Part shown: positions 1 through 7,784 of the stretch, piece by piece | Position numbering within the stretch: the first letter of the stretch is position 1 | Layout of the letters: each line of letters starts with the position of its first letter | Assembly (NCBI RefSeq): GCF_902771435.1 | Contig: NZ_CACXXB010000014.1 | Location: forward strand, 1-48,760 | From: an uncultured Methanobrevibacter sp. | Lineage (GTDB): Archaea > Methanobacteriota > Methanobacteria > Methanobacteriales > Methanobacteriaceae | Length of the DNA stretch: 48,760 nucleotides | Reading direction: 5' to 3' | Notes under the pieces: generated by a model | Seen by the model: the letters and a program-made list of their open reading frames with translations, nothing else | Told to the model about the DNA's origin: nothing | Databases searched by the model: none | Translations under genes and position numbers: made by a program

Positions 1-54
1 ACTAATCTCACCACCCCATCCACATAAAAAAAATATAGACACTAACCCACTAAA

Positions 55-100
55 TGTGCAATTCATCCCCGGCTTAAAGAAGCCGGAGAATTCTTGCACA
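55..100 (+). repeat. Extended hairpin resembling an IS200/IS605-type right end
   Basis: TGTGCAA (55-61) pairs with TTGCACA (94-100), and inside it CCGGCTT (69-75) pairs with AAGCCGG (80-86) around a four-base AAAG loop; TTC (62-64) can also pair with GAA (88-90). A GC-rich stem of this type, flanked by ATTC and GAATTC, is what I know from the right ends of IS200/IS605 and IS1341-type elements, where it is part of the TnpB guide (omega) RNA. That identity is inference, because no tnpB is visible; it would lie left of the window. Reading frame 2 is open from base 2 to the stop at 185-187 but encodes nothing I recognise. A simple terminator is the main alternative. Confidence 0.45.
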
Positions 101-130
101 ATAAAGTTAAAATTTATGAATTTCTTTTTT

Positions 131-158
131 AGTGTTTTAAATCATCATTTAAAACACT
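131..158. terminator. Perfect 11-bp hairpin, terminator-like
   Basis: AGTGTTTTAAA (131-141) is exactly complementary to 148-158, with a 6-base loop. A T-rich run (about 163-180) follows on the plus strand and a T-run lies on the left flank as well, so it could end transcription coming from left of the window. Apart from the hairpins I see nothing coding in 1-300. Confidence 0.5.
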
Positions 159-317
159 CAAAGTCTTATTTTTTTTGTTTGTGTTGATTATTGCATGTGT
201 CTTTGAAGCAGTTATTTCTGTTTTGATTGGAAATTTTTTAGTTGATATTATTTAAGTTAATTTTAAAAGTAATTAAAAATATAATTATTAATAGTTAATT
301 TATTGAAGGTTTTTGAT

Positions 318-668
318 ATGATACCTGGTATGAACAAAAAACAAATGAAACAGATGGAAAGGCAAATGAAAAAAATGGGAATGAAAATGGAAGACCTTGA
401 AGGTGTCCGTGAAGTAATTATCCGTTTTGATGATAAAGAATTGATTATTGATGAACCTAGCGTAAGCTTAATGAATGTTATGGGTCAGGAAACTTACCAG
501 ATCGATGGTAAAGCCCGTGAAGTGGAACTTGAATATGAAGTAGAAATTCCTGACGAAGATGTTGAAATGGTAGCCAACAGTGCAGGTGTTTCCCAGGATG
601 AAGCAAGGGCTGCCCTTGAAGAATGTAAGGGCGATTTGGCTGAAGCTATCATGAAATTAAATCAATAG
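318..668 (+). CDS. nac: Nascent polypeptide-associated complex protein (archaeal NAC)
   Basis: Archaeal NAC binds the ribosome as a homodimer and shelters nascent chains at the exit tunnel in the cytoplasm. The sequence has the Met/Lys-rich basic N-terminus (residues 1-25), the NAC beta-barrel region (about 30-75, with MGQETYQIDGKA) and a C-terminal UBA domain (about 80-115) ending LAEAIMKL. At 116 aa it has the family length. I start it at ATG 318 because GAAGGT (305-310) sits 7 nt ahead and the family begins MIPGMN; an in-frame TTG at 303 would add five residues and swallow that ribosome binding site. The next gene begins 5 nt after the stop, so the two are probably cotranscribed. Confidence 0.93.
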   Translation: MIPGMNKKQMKQMERQMKKMGMKMEDLEGVREVIIRFDDKELIIDEPSVSLMNVMGQETYQIDGKAREVELEYEVEIPDEDVEMVANSAGVSQDEARAALEECKGDLAEAIMKLNQ

Positions 669-673
669 ATAAA

Positions 674-1417
674 ATGACAGTTATTGCACATATTTCTGAC
701 TTGCATGTAAGCAGAGCGGATTTTGATGAAGAAATATTCATGCAGGCAGTAACAGAAATCAACGAATTGCAGCCGGACATGGTCATATTGACCGGAGACT
801 TAACCAATAATGGATATTATGTGGAATTCGAACAGGCTACAAGGTATTTAGGAATGTTTGAAGCGCCATTATTTGCAGTTCCGGGAAACCATGATTCACG
901 TAATTTGGGTTATCAGACTTTTGAAGAGCTGATTGGTGAGAGAAGCTGGAAACTAACTTTGGGAGATAATTTTACTGTAATAGGATTGGACAGCAGTTCT
1001 CCGGATGAAAGCAGAGGTCATGTAGGAACACCTCAGCATATGTGGCTGGAACACCAATTGGACGAATGTGTAATAAATGATAAGTTTTCCATTGTTGCCT
1101 TGCACCATCATGTGATTTCAATTCCTCAAACAGGAAGGGAACGCAATGTCCTGTCTGATGCTGGGGATATCCTGAAGACATTAACAACTCATGAGGTGGA
1201 TTTGATATTGTCTGGGCACAAGCATGTTCCGAATATCTGGAAAATAAATAATTCTCTTGTTGTTAATGCAGGCTCATTATGCTCCTGTAAGCTGAGAGGA
1301 AAGAACAAAAACTCATATAATGTTTATAATATTACCGACAGTGAAATAGAGATTTTTCTAAATACTGTTGGTGGTGAAAGAGTGTTATTGGGAAAATATC
1401 CAAGGAACACCTTATAA
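674..1417 (+). CDS. Calcineurin-like metallophosphoesterase
   Basis: A cytoplasmic two-metal phosphoesterase of the CpdA/Icc type. All family signatures are present: D-x-H in SDLHVS (D9, H11), GDLTNNG (D42), GNHDS (N72, H73), a His cluster in LHHHVIS and the closing GHKH. There is no signal peptide or membrane segment. The 247-aa length fits cyclic-nucleotide or nucleoside phosphodiesterases, but the motifs do not fix the substrate. It follows NAC by 5 nt. A cyclase-like protein is encoded about 1.1 kb downstream (2505), so cleavage of a nucleotide messenger is conceivable; that is inference only. Confidence 0.85.
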   Translation: MTVIAHISDLHVSRADFDEEIFMQAVTEINELQPDMVILTGDLTNNGYYVEFEQATRYLGMFEAPLFAVPGNHDSRNLGYQTFEELIGERSWKLTLGDNFTVIGLDSSSPDESRGHVGTPQHMWLEHQLDECVINDKFSIVALHHHVISIPQTGRERNVLSDAGDILKTLTTHEVDLILSGHKHVPNIWKINNSLVVNAGSLCSCKLRGKNKNSYNVYNITDSEIEIFLNTVGGERVLLGKYPRNTL

Positions 1418-1486
1418 TAAGTTTAAATATTAAAAGAATATAATATAGTATACTGAATTAAATTTATAGAATGATTAGGTGATATT

Positions 1487-2512
1487 ATGAAAGTTGTCGT
1501 TGATGCTTCTAATGTGGCTTTTGCTGTTAAAAATGAAAATGGACAACCGCAAATGGCAAATATTATTGCTGCTGTTAAAGCTTTAGAAGAAAGTGAAGAT
1601 GAGTTTGTAATTATTGCAGATGCATCACTTCGTCATGATATTGATGATAAACAGAAATATTTGAAATTGTTGGAAAGTGAAAATGTAGAAGAAGTTCCAG
1701 CAGGTAATGATGCAGATCACTTTATTTTGGAAATTGCGACCAATGAAAAAGCCAAAATATTATCTAATGATAAATTCAGAGATTATGCTGCTGAATTTAG
1801 AAACATTTCTTCAATGAGAATTCCGTTTGTAATCAATAATGGAAGATTGGCATTCGGTAAACCAAACAAACCTAAAAAGGATAAAAACATACTTCAGCAT
1901 ATTTGCGAAGAAATCATCAAGGAACTGACCTTTAAAAAATGGGAAATATACATGGGTAAGGAAGGATTGGAGATTTCCCCATTAAACATTGCCAAACAGG
2001 CCATTATCCGTATTGACAATGAGAATAATGCGGAATCCAAACTTGAAAATATTTTCTCAAAAATACCAATGTTCAATAAGATTGTGGAAATGGTCGATGA
2101 TGTTGAAATTGCAGCTCCGTATGTGATCTTTGTATTGGTTCATCCTAAAGATTATAAACTTGCAGTTAAAAATGCAGGAAATATTTCAGTGACTATTGCA
2201 GACAGATTAGGTCTTGAGAAAAAACCTTTAATTGCTGTTCGTAACGACCTGTTCACTAAACCGGGTAATTTTGAATTGAATATTCTGCTTGCAGATGAAG
2301 TAACCGAAAACGCACCATACAACATTCTGGTTCGCGTAAGCACTCATGATGAGGTATTCATAAAAAGAAACTCAAGAAATATTGCAAGCACTATAGCCGG
2401 CAGACTCGGATCTTGGAAATTCCCATTCGTATCCGTAAAACCTGACATGCTTTTAGAAAGACCTGGAGAATTTGAAATAGAGCTTGAAAGAGGAGATGCC
2501 TTCGATGACTAG
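1487..2512 (+). CDS. NYN (Zc3h12a-type) nuclease-like protein with duplicated C-terminal domain
   Basis: The N-terminal 120 residues look like a NYN/PIN-fold RNase of the Zc3h12a type: VVVDASNVAFA (D6, N9), an aspartate in IIADAS (D45), GNDAD (D75, D77) and LSNDKFRDY (D95). These acidic residues are where the family binds its catalytic metal. Residues 210-267 and 276-333 are a tandem duplication: each begins APY, carries a NI..TIA.RLG core and ends in PG.FE. The repeat unit is unknown to me. No membrane segment is visible. The stop overlaps the start of the next gene by 8 nt, so the two are probably translationally coupled. RNase activity is inferred from motifs alone. Confidence 0.7.
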   Translation: MKVVVDASNVAFAVKNENGQPQMANIIAAVKALEESEDEFVIIADASLRHDIDDKQKYLKLLESENVEEVPAGNDADHFILEIATNEKAKILSNDKFRDYAAEFRNISSMRIPFVINNGRLAFGKPNKPKKDKNILQHICEEIIKELTFKKWEIYMGKEGLEISPLNIAKQAIIRIDNENNAESKLENIFSKIPMFNKIVEMVDDVEIAAPYVIFVLVHPKDYKLAVKNAGNISVTIADRLGLEKKPLIAVRNDLFTKPGNFELNILLADEVTENAPYNILVRVSTHDEVFIKRNSRNIASTIAGRLGSWKFPFVSVKPDMLLERPGEFEIELERGDAFDD

Positions 2513-3707
2513 CTTTTTAACTAAGGCTTACATTAAGTTGACTACCCGACTTAATCCGATTGCTGTTGGAACCAAATTTTTTCCAACAAACAATCTAGAA
2601 ACTGAATATGTTGAGTTGTTCAATTATACTCAAACTATTCTTTTTGAGCTTGAGAAAGCAGAAATTACTTCAGATTCAATTTTAGAGAACTTAATTCGTG
2701 ATGTTGGTGCTGAAAATATCCCTCAGGATTATAATTTTTATGAATTGACTCCTGCCGAGAACAAGGTAGAGGAATACGCTTTGGTAAGTAATATTATCAT
2801 GGGAAGTGACCGTTATTTCTATATAGAATTGCAGAATCCTTCTAATCTGATTAATGTTTTTGTTAAAATCATTGAAAATGAAAAGGGAGAAATTGTTGAA
2901 AAGACAGCAACAGAACTCGTCGCAAAAATGTTAAGTAAAAATGATGCAATTCGTGTTGCAATTGAACTTATCGGAATAGGACTTTCTGAAGGAATTCAGG
3001 TTATATCCGCTGTAGGAATGACAGGTGCGGCTTCAATTGAAAGGGCTATTCACTATACTCAAAGTGTGGGAAGTTTCCCAGGTATTGCATTTACAAAACT
3101 TGGTGGAGAATATGCACTGGTATTTGATTCCCCATTTTTGCTTCAGGAATCCCATCCTGTTGATTTGGATAATTATCTCTTCATTGACTTGATTGATTCT
3201 ACCAAATTCATTGATAAGAACGGCAGAAACAGGCTAGTTGACCTTATGACCGGAATAAAGAATTTCATCGAAACTGAATGTGAAGGTGAATTGGAAGGTT
3301 ATAGGGAAGGTGGAGATGATTTCATTGCAAGATTCCCATCTAAAGACCTTGCTATTCGTGCAGGACTTGATGCGGCATGGTTTGCACTTGATAATGGTGC
3401 TAAAATCAGGGCAGGAGTTGGCAGAAGCAGACGTGAAGCAGGTGAAAGGGCTCAATTGGTCGACAGTTTAAATTCACCTTCTCCGTTGTCATTGGTTGTT
3501 TTTGAATTGGCTAATGGATTGTATGCCTATAACATTCCATCAGAATTTTCAAGAACCCTTATCAATTTGATTGAAAATGAAAAAGCTAAACTGATTGGAA
3601 TTTTTGCATTTGTATTCATATTCGTATATATCCTGTCCATTTTAGGATTGGGAATGTTCGGATTTGTAGCAATCATTATAGCTTTGGTATATGCATTCAT
3701 ATCATAA
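2505..3707 (+). CDS. Membrane-anchored class III nucleotide cyclase-like protein
   Basis: I do not recognise the N-terminal half. Residues about 222-340 resemble the palm domain of class III adenylate/guanylate cyclases: FIDLIDSTK corresponds to the F-x-D-I-x-x-[FS]-T motif and GGDDF to the second metal-binding GD, with D228 and D271 43 residues apart as in that family. The last 40 residues form two hydrophobic helices that would anchor it in the membrane. I start it at ATG 2505 because AGGAG (2491-2495) is 9 nt upstream; earlier in-frame starts at 2484 and 2496 overlap that site. It overlaps the NYN gene by 8 nt. The cyclase assignment is a motif-level inference; purine-contact residues are not evident. 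Confidence 0.55.
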   Translation: MTSFLTKAYIKLTTRLNPIAVGTKFFPTNNLETEYVELFNYTQTILFELEKAEITSDSILENLIRDVGAENIPQDYNFYELTPAENKVEEYALVSNIIMGSDRYFYIELQNPSNLINVFVKIIENEKGEIVEKTATELVAKMLSKNDAIRVAIELIGIGLSEGIQVISAVGMTGAASIERAIHYTQSVGSFPGIAFTKLGGEYALVFDSPFLLQESHPVDLDNYLFIDLIDSTKFIDKNGRNRLVDLMTGIKNFIETECEGELEGYREGGDDFIARFPSKDLAIRAGLDAAWFALDNGAKIRAGVGRSRREAGERAQLVDSLNSPSPLSLVVFELANGLYAYNIPSEFSRTLINLIENEKAKLIGIFAFVFIFVYILSILGLGMFGFVAIIIALVYAFIS

Positions 3708-3724
3708 ATTAAAGAGAGCATATT

Positions 3725-4156
3725 ATGAGACGAAAAAAGGATAATAAAACAGTGTTGAGGCGAGGTAATGGAAGAGATAATAAACGCAATCGCCGAACAC
3801 CAAATTTCAGTTTAAAAAATAGAAATAATGATAATAGATATGCTCCTGCGGCACATAATAATTATAATAAACAGAAAAAACGTAGTCGTAAAACAGTTTT
3901 ATTGATGATTTTGATATTGTTTGCATTTATTGTAGGTGCAGGAATTGGAATTCTCCTGAGTTTTGATGATGGCACTGAAGATGCTAAAAATGAAACGCAT
4001 TATGAAAATGTGACTGTGGAGATGACCACTCATTTAAACGAGTCTAAGGGTGTTGTTTTTGATGAATCAGATCGTGTAGACTTCAATGAAAACAAGACCT
4101 CTCAGATATTGGGTGCTGAAAATAATCCGTATTATAACTATACGGGTTCAGAGTAA
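3725..4156 (+). CDS. Hypothetical single-span membrane protein
   Basis: Not a family I know. The first 60 residues are strongly basic and rich in Arg, Lys and Asn (a likely cytoplasmic, disordered tail), followed by one hydrophobic segment at about 59-80 (VLLMILILFAFIVGAGIGIL) and an acidic, Asn/Asp/Glu-rich outer tail. The charge pattern predicts an N-in, C-out topology. It follows the cyclase-like gene by 17 nt with AAAGAGAG as ribosome binding site, so it probably belongs to the same operon. 143 aa. Confidence 0.65.
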   Translation: MRRKKDNKTVLRRGNGRDNKRNRRTPNFSLKNRNNDNRYAPAAHNNYNKQKKRSRKTVLLMILILFAFIVGAGIGILLSFDDGTEDAKNETHYENVTVEMTTHLNESKGVVFDESDRVDFNENKTSQILGAENNPYYNYTGSE

Positions 4157-4178
4157 TTAATTTATTTTAGTGATTTTT

Positions 4179-5402
4179 ATGGATTATATTAGAAATATTG
4201 ATGGTGGATTTTCAGTAATTGAAAATCTTAAAGTATCCGGCGCACGTGAAGGAAAGTATGGAGTTAGCATTATTCTTTGTCCTAACAGTACTGCTTCAGG
4301 AGTTTTTACCTCAAATAAGGTAGTTGCAGCTCCTGTAAAATACACTAAAAATGTACTTAAGAAAGGTATTGTCTCAGCTGTTTTCATAAACAGTGGAAAT
4401 GCTAATTGCTTTACTGGTGAACAGGGATTTAAAGACTGCGAAACATTGGTTGAATTGGTTGCACGTGATTTGAAGCTGCCTAAAGATGAAATTGCAATTT
4501 CCTCAACAGGAGTCATTGGCCGTGAAATGCCAATCGATACAATTTCAAAGGTTGCCTATGAATCTCTTTCCAATTTGGGCAATCAGCCTGAAAATTCTCT
4601 TGCGGCTGCAAAGGCAATAATGACTACCGATACATTTCCAAAGGAATGTGCCGTTGAAGTGACATTAACAACCGGTGAAGTTGTTAAAATAGCGGGCATT
4701 ACAAAAGGAAGCGGTATGATTGCTCCTAATATGGGGACAATGCTGTCATTTATTGTAACTGATGCAGTAATTCCAGCAAAAGAGATAAATAATGCTCTTA
4801 AACAAGCGGCAGACATCAGTTTTAACATGATTGTTGTTGATGGTGATGAAAGTACCAATGACACTTGTCTGCTCATGGCAAACGGAGCGTCAGGCGTAGA
4901 AGCCGTTAAGGATGGGAAAATAGATGAAAATTTCCAGGAAGCCCTGAATTATTTATGCATTGACCTTGCTAAAAAAATGGCCCGTGATGGTGAAGGGGCT
5001 ACAAAATTTATAGAAGCTAATGTTTGCGGTGCAAAGGATTTGAATGATGCAAGACTTGCCGCTAAATCAATTATATCTTCAAGTCTTTTTAAATCTGCAG
5101 TGTTTGGAGGAGATCCTAACTGGGGAAGAATAGTCTCTGCTATCGGTTATTCCGGTTGTGATTTAAATCCGGATATTGTGACAATAGCTATTGCAGATGA
5201 TTCAGATGAAGTTGATTTGGTTAAAAATGGAGAAATTTTAGCATTTGAAGATACACCATACCTTGAAAGAGCCGAAAAAATCATGCAGTCCAAAAATGTC
5301 ATTGTCAATATCGACTTGGATTTGGGTGACTTTGAAGCTACCGCATGGGGTTGTGATTTAACTTATGATTATGTTAAAATTAATGCAGAATATACCACTT
5401 AA
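4179..5402 (+). CDS. argJ: Glutamate N-acetyltransferase / ornithine acetyltransferase ArgJ
   Basis: ArgJ transfers the acetyl group from N-acetylornithine to glutamate, recycling it in arginine synthesis; the bifunctional form also uses acetyl-CoA. KGSGMIAPNMGTML contains the autocleavage site, with T187 as the N-terminal nucleophile of the beta subunit; the family usually has ATML, here GTML. Other hallmarks are FINSGNANCFTG near the N-terminus and NWGRI near the C-terminus. 407 aa is normal. I prefer ATG 4179 (AGTGAT 8 nt ahead) over the in-frame GTG 4170. The pathway partner argB is about 17 kb downstream (22040), not in this operon. Whether it is mono- or bifunctional cannot be read from the motifs. 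Confidence 0.93.
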   Translation: MDYIRNIDGGFSVIENLKVSGAREGKYGVSIILCPNSTASGVFTSNKVVAAPVKYTKNVLKKGIVSAVFINSGNANCFTGEQGFKDCETLVELVARDLKLPKDEIAISSTGVIGREMPIDTISKVAYESLSNLGNQPENSLAAAKAIMTTDTFPKECAVEVTLTTGEVVKIAGITKGSGMIAPNMGTMLSFIVTDAVIPAKEINNALKQAADISFNMIVVDGDESTNDTCLLMANGASGVEAVKDGKIDENFQEALNYLCIDLAKKMARDGEGATKFIEANVCGAKDLNDARLAAKSIISSSLFKSAVFGGDPNWGRIVSAIGYSGCDLNPDIVTIAIADDSDEVDLVKNGEILAFEDTPYLERAEKIMQSKNVIVNIDLDLGDFEATAWGCDLTYDYVKINAEYTT

Positions 5403-5410
5403 AGAAAACC

Positions 5411-5420
5411 TTTAAATATA
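5411..5420 (+). promoter_or_regulatory. TATA box of the small basic-protein gene
   Basis: TTTAAATATA preceded by a purine-rich BRE-like stretch (AAAGAAAACC, 5401-5410). An archaeal start site about 25 nt downstream would lie near 5440, giving a leader of roughly 50 nt before ATG 5493. Confidence 0.6.
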
Positions 5421-5492
5421 TTAAAAACATATATTTTTATGTTATACAATAATTCTAATGTTATAATGATTAATTTTGAAGGAGGGTAAGAT

Positions 5493-5597
5493 ATGGCAAA
5501 AGTTAAAGGAACTAACAGAAGGACCAGACAAAAAAGAAGTTACACCAAACCTGGTAGTAAAAGAGGAAGAGGAGTAAAACAAACTTGGAAAAAATAA
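5493..5597 (+). CDS. Small, highly basic protein (34 aa)
   Basis: A complete 34-codon frame starting MAKVKGTNRRTRQKR and ending QTWKK. Fifteen of the 34 residues are Lys or Arg, there are no acidic residues, and Gly, Thr and Ser fill the rest. It has its own TATA box, one of the strongest Shine-Dalgarno sequences in the window (GGAGGG, 5481-5486) and a T-run directly after the stop, so it is almost certainly expressed as a single gene. Composition suggests rRNA or DNA binding, for example a ribosome-associated peptide; a faint likeness to the bacterial Thx peptide (RRTR) is not enough for a name. I do not recognise the family. Confidence 0.75.
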   Translation: MAKVKGTNRRTRQKRSYTKPGSKRGRGVKQTWKK

Positions 5598-5711
5598 TCC
5601 TCTTATAACTTTTTTTTATTATTTTAACTATTTTTTAAGTGTTATTAACACATTATCACATTGACAATTTTTAAATACTATTTTTTACAAATCTTTTTTT
5701 AGGTGAAATTT

Positions 5712-6302
5712 ATGAACGGTCACAGAGCACACGGATTTTCAAGTGCATTATTTTTGGACTCAGATGAAATACTGGCCGAATTGGACCTTAAAGGCGATGA
5801 AGTCTTTATGGATGCCGGTTGCGGTGATGGTCACAATGCAATCAAAGTTGTAGAAGAATACCTTCCCAACGGAACTGTTTATGCAGTAGATGTTTATGAC
5901 GCATCTATTGAGGATATGGAAACCTATAAAAAGGAAAACGATGTTGCTAATCTTATCAATATCGAAGCCGACATTACTGAAGGAATTCCTGGCGTTGAGG
6001 ATGAATCAATCGATGTTGTTTTGATGGTCAATGTTTTCCATGGATTTAAGGCATCAAGAAAGATAGATGAAGCCATATCCGAATTTGCAAGGATAATCAA
6101 AAAGGATGGAAAAATTGCAATCATGGATTATAAGGCTTGGGATGTTCCTAAAGGACCGCCAACTCCTGTAAGAAGTTCTCCTGAAGAGTTGGAGGAATAC
6201 TTTGCAAAACACGGTCTTAAAAAGATTTATCTCAATGAAGAAATAGGCGAAGATATCCCTCAGGGCAAATCTCACTATTTGATAATGTTTCAAAAAGAAT
6301 AG
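5712..6302 (+). CDS. Class I SAM-dependent methyltransferase (paralogue A)
   Basis: A Rossmann-fold methyltransferase: motif I FMDAGCGDGHNAIK, motif II acidic loop VYAVDVYDAS, motif IV VLMVNVFHGFK and motif VI GKIAIMDYKAW. The 196 aa contain little beyond the catalytic core, so the substrate (small molecule or lipid, UbiE-like) is open. It is about 60 percent alike by eye to the product of 7785-8372 along the whole length. I start at ATG 5712 because AGGTGA (5701-5706) is 5 nt ahead; the GTG at 5703 lies inside that site. The promoter stretch AAATACTATTTTTT (5673-5686) recurs ahead of the paralogue. Probably monocistronic, since a terminator follows. Confidence 0.85.
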   Translation: MNGHRAHGFSSALFLDSDEILAELDLKGDEVFMDAGCGDGHNAIKVVEEYLPNGTVYAVDVYDASIEDMETYKKENDVANLINIEADITEGIPGVEDESIDVVLMVNVFHGFKASRKIDEAISEFARIIKKDGKIAIMDYKAWDVPKGPPTPVRSSPEELEEYFAKHGLKKIYLNEEIGEDIPQGKSHYLIMFQKE

Positions 6303-6313
6303 TTTTTAATTTA

Positions 6314-6329
6314 AGGGATTCAATTCCCT
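6314..6329 (+). terminator. Terminator hairpin after methyltransferase A
   Basis: AGGGA (6314-6318) pairs with TCCCT (6325-6329) over a 6-nt loop and a T-rich stretch follows at about 6340. It lies between convergent genes. The stem is short, so support is moderate. Confidence 0.45.
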
Positions 6330-6382
6330 ATTCATTACTTTTTTTCAGATTTTAAAAATAAAAAAAGAAGAGGATTCGAAAT

Positions 6383-7567
6383 TTAGTCGCTTGCTAAATT
6401 GTCGAAGTATCCTTGTATAAATACTACCGGAGTTCCTTTGTCTCCGGAACCGCTTGTTAAGTCGCACAATGATCCGATTAGGTCTGTAAGTACTCTTGGT
6501 GTGGTTCCTTCGGTAATCATTTGTCCGGTTAGGTTTGCGGCTTTGTGTTTTATTTCGTTTATAATCGCATCTTTCAGTTCTTCACCTTTCAGGTCTGCGA
6601 ATTTGTTGTCGGATACGTATTTTAGTTTGATTTCGTTTGGATATCCGTTGAGTCCTGCGGTGTGTGCTGGTGATACGACAGGGTCTGCCAGTTCCCAGAT
6701 TTGTCCAACTGGGTCTTTGAATGCTCCGTCACCGTAGACCATTACTTCTATTTGTTTTCCGGTCATTTCCTTTAGTCTTTTTTGTACTTCGTTGACTACT
6801 TTGTCTCCGGTTCTTGGGAAGAGTTTTAGTTTTTCTTCTGTTGCTTTGTTGGATCCGAGTAGTCCGTAGTCTGGATTGCATCCTGATCCGTTGATTGGTT
6901 CTGTTAGTATTTGGTGTAGCCCGTATACGTTGGCTCCGAGGGCTTTTAGTGTTTGTGTTGTTCTTTCTCTTGTGTGAATATCACATGTGAGGACGTCATT
7001 GGTGTAATTCAGGATGGTTTTTATGTCGTTGGAGAATACGAATTCCACTTCGCAGTCTTCGCTTTCAATCAGTTCTCTGTAAAATTCGATCATGTTTATT
7101 CCGGTGAATGGGTGTATCCATGATGCGAATGTTTTAAAGTAATCTTCTTCGGAAATTATGCTTCCTAGATTGAAATTGGAATTGTACAGAAGGTTTGCGT
7201 CTAAAATTCCGTTTCCCACTTCGTCTGCAGGGAAGGTTGTCTGGAGTGTGATTTTGTCCATTCCTCTTGCGATACCTTTGAGGATTATGGAGAATCTGTT
7301 TCTGCTTAAGATAGGGTTTACAACTCCAATTTTTTTGGATGGGAATTTTTTTTGCACATCTTCAGCAACGTCATCTACGGTTACGTAATTTCCTTCTGAA
7401 ATACCTACGACTGCTTCTGTTATTGCAACGATATCCTTGTCTCTGAATTCAAATCTTTCACTTTCTTTTGCGGCCATCAGTGAATCTATAACTATACTGA
7501 CCAAATCATCATTTTCCTTAATAATAGGTGTCCTTATACCACGTACTACAGTACCAACACATCTCAT
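6383..7567 (-). CDS. PF01996-family amide ligase (F420-0:gamma-glutamyl ligase-like), long form
   Basis: The N-terminus (RGIRTPIIKENDD, then DIVAITEAVVGISEG) and the C-terminus (GDKGTPVVFIQGY) match the CofE family, which joins glutamate to coenzyme F420-0 using GTP. True CofE is about 250 aa; this protein has 394, with about 140 extra residues in the middle, so I call it CofE-like rather than cofE. A conserved-looking CNPDYGLLGSNKA and a MVYGDGAFKDP segment probably belong to the active site. AGGAGC lies 9 nt ahead of the ATG. A perfect GGAA-N6-TTCC palindrome (7603-7616) sits at the expected start site, so nitrogen control by NrpR is predicted. It is flanked on both sides by paralogous methyltransferases. 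Confidence 0.75.
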   Translation of the reverse strand: MRCVGTVVRGIRTPIIKENDDLVSIVIDSLMAAKESERFEFRDKDIVAITEAVVGISEGNYVTVDDVAEDVQKKFPSKKIGVVNPILSRNRFSIILKGIARGMDKITLQTTFPADEVGNGILDANLLYNSNFNLGSIISEEDYFKTFASWIHPFTGINMIEFYRELIESEDCEVEFVFSNDIKTILNYTNDVLTCDIHTRERTTQTLKALGANVYGLHQILTEPINGSGCNPDYGLLGSNKATEEKLKLFPRTGDKVVNEVQKRLKEMTGKQIEVMVYGDGAFKDPVGQIWELADPVVSPAHTAGLNGYPNEIKLKYVSDNKFADLKGEELKDAIINEIKHKAANLTGQMITEGTTPRVLTDLIGSLCDLTSGSGDKGTPVVFIQGYFDNLASD

Positions 7568-7602
7568 TTTTTTATGCTCCTAATAAACATGTATGTATGC
7601 TG

Positions 7603-7616
7603 GAAAATATTTTCCA
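7603..7616. promoter_or_regulatory. NrpR-type nitrogen operator (GGAA-N6-TTCC) for the PF01996 gene
   Basis: GGAAAATATTTTCC is a perfect palindrome, extended to TGGAAAATATTTTCCA (7602-7617). GGAA-N6-TTCC is the operator established for the nitrogen repressor NrpR in Methanococcus maripaludis. On the minus strand it lies about 30-45 nt downstream of a TATATATA box (7646-7653), at or just after the expected start site, and 36 nt upstream of the ATG. Two more copies occur at the glutamate synthase promoter. NrpR itself is not in the window. Confidence 0.7.
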
Positions 7617-7784
7617 ACAACCCATTTATTTTATATTTTTTTAATTATATATAGGTTAAGATTATCTTTGTGAATATTGGGTTCAATAGTAAAAAATTTT
7701 TTGAATAATCTTCATACGTTTTTTTCCTTGAAAATTATAAATACTATTTTTTAAAGATTATTATTAATGAAAAGTGGTGAGATA

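Noticed and set aside
4170..4178. GTG start for argJ
   Set aside because: It overlaps the AGTGAT ribosome-site sequence that serves ATG 4179.
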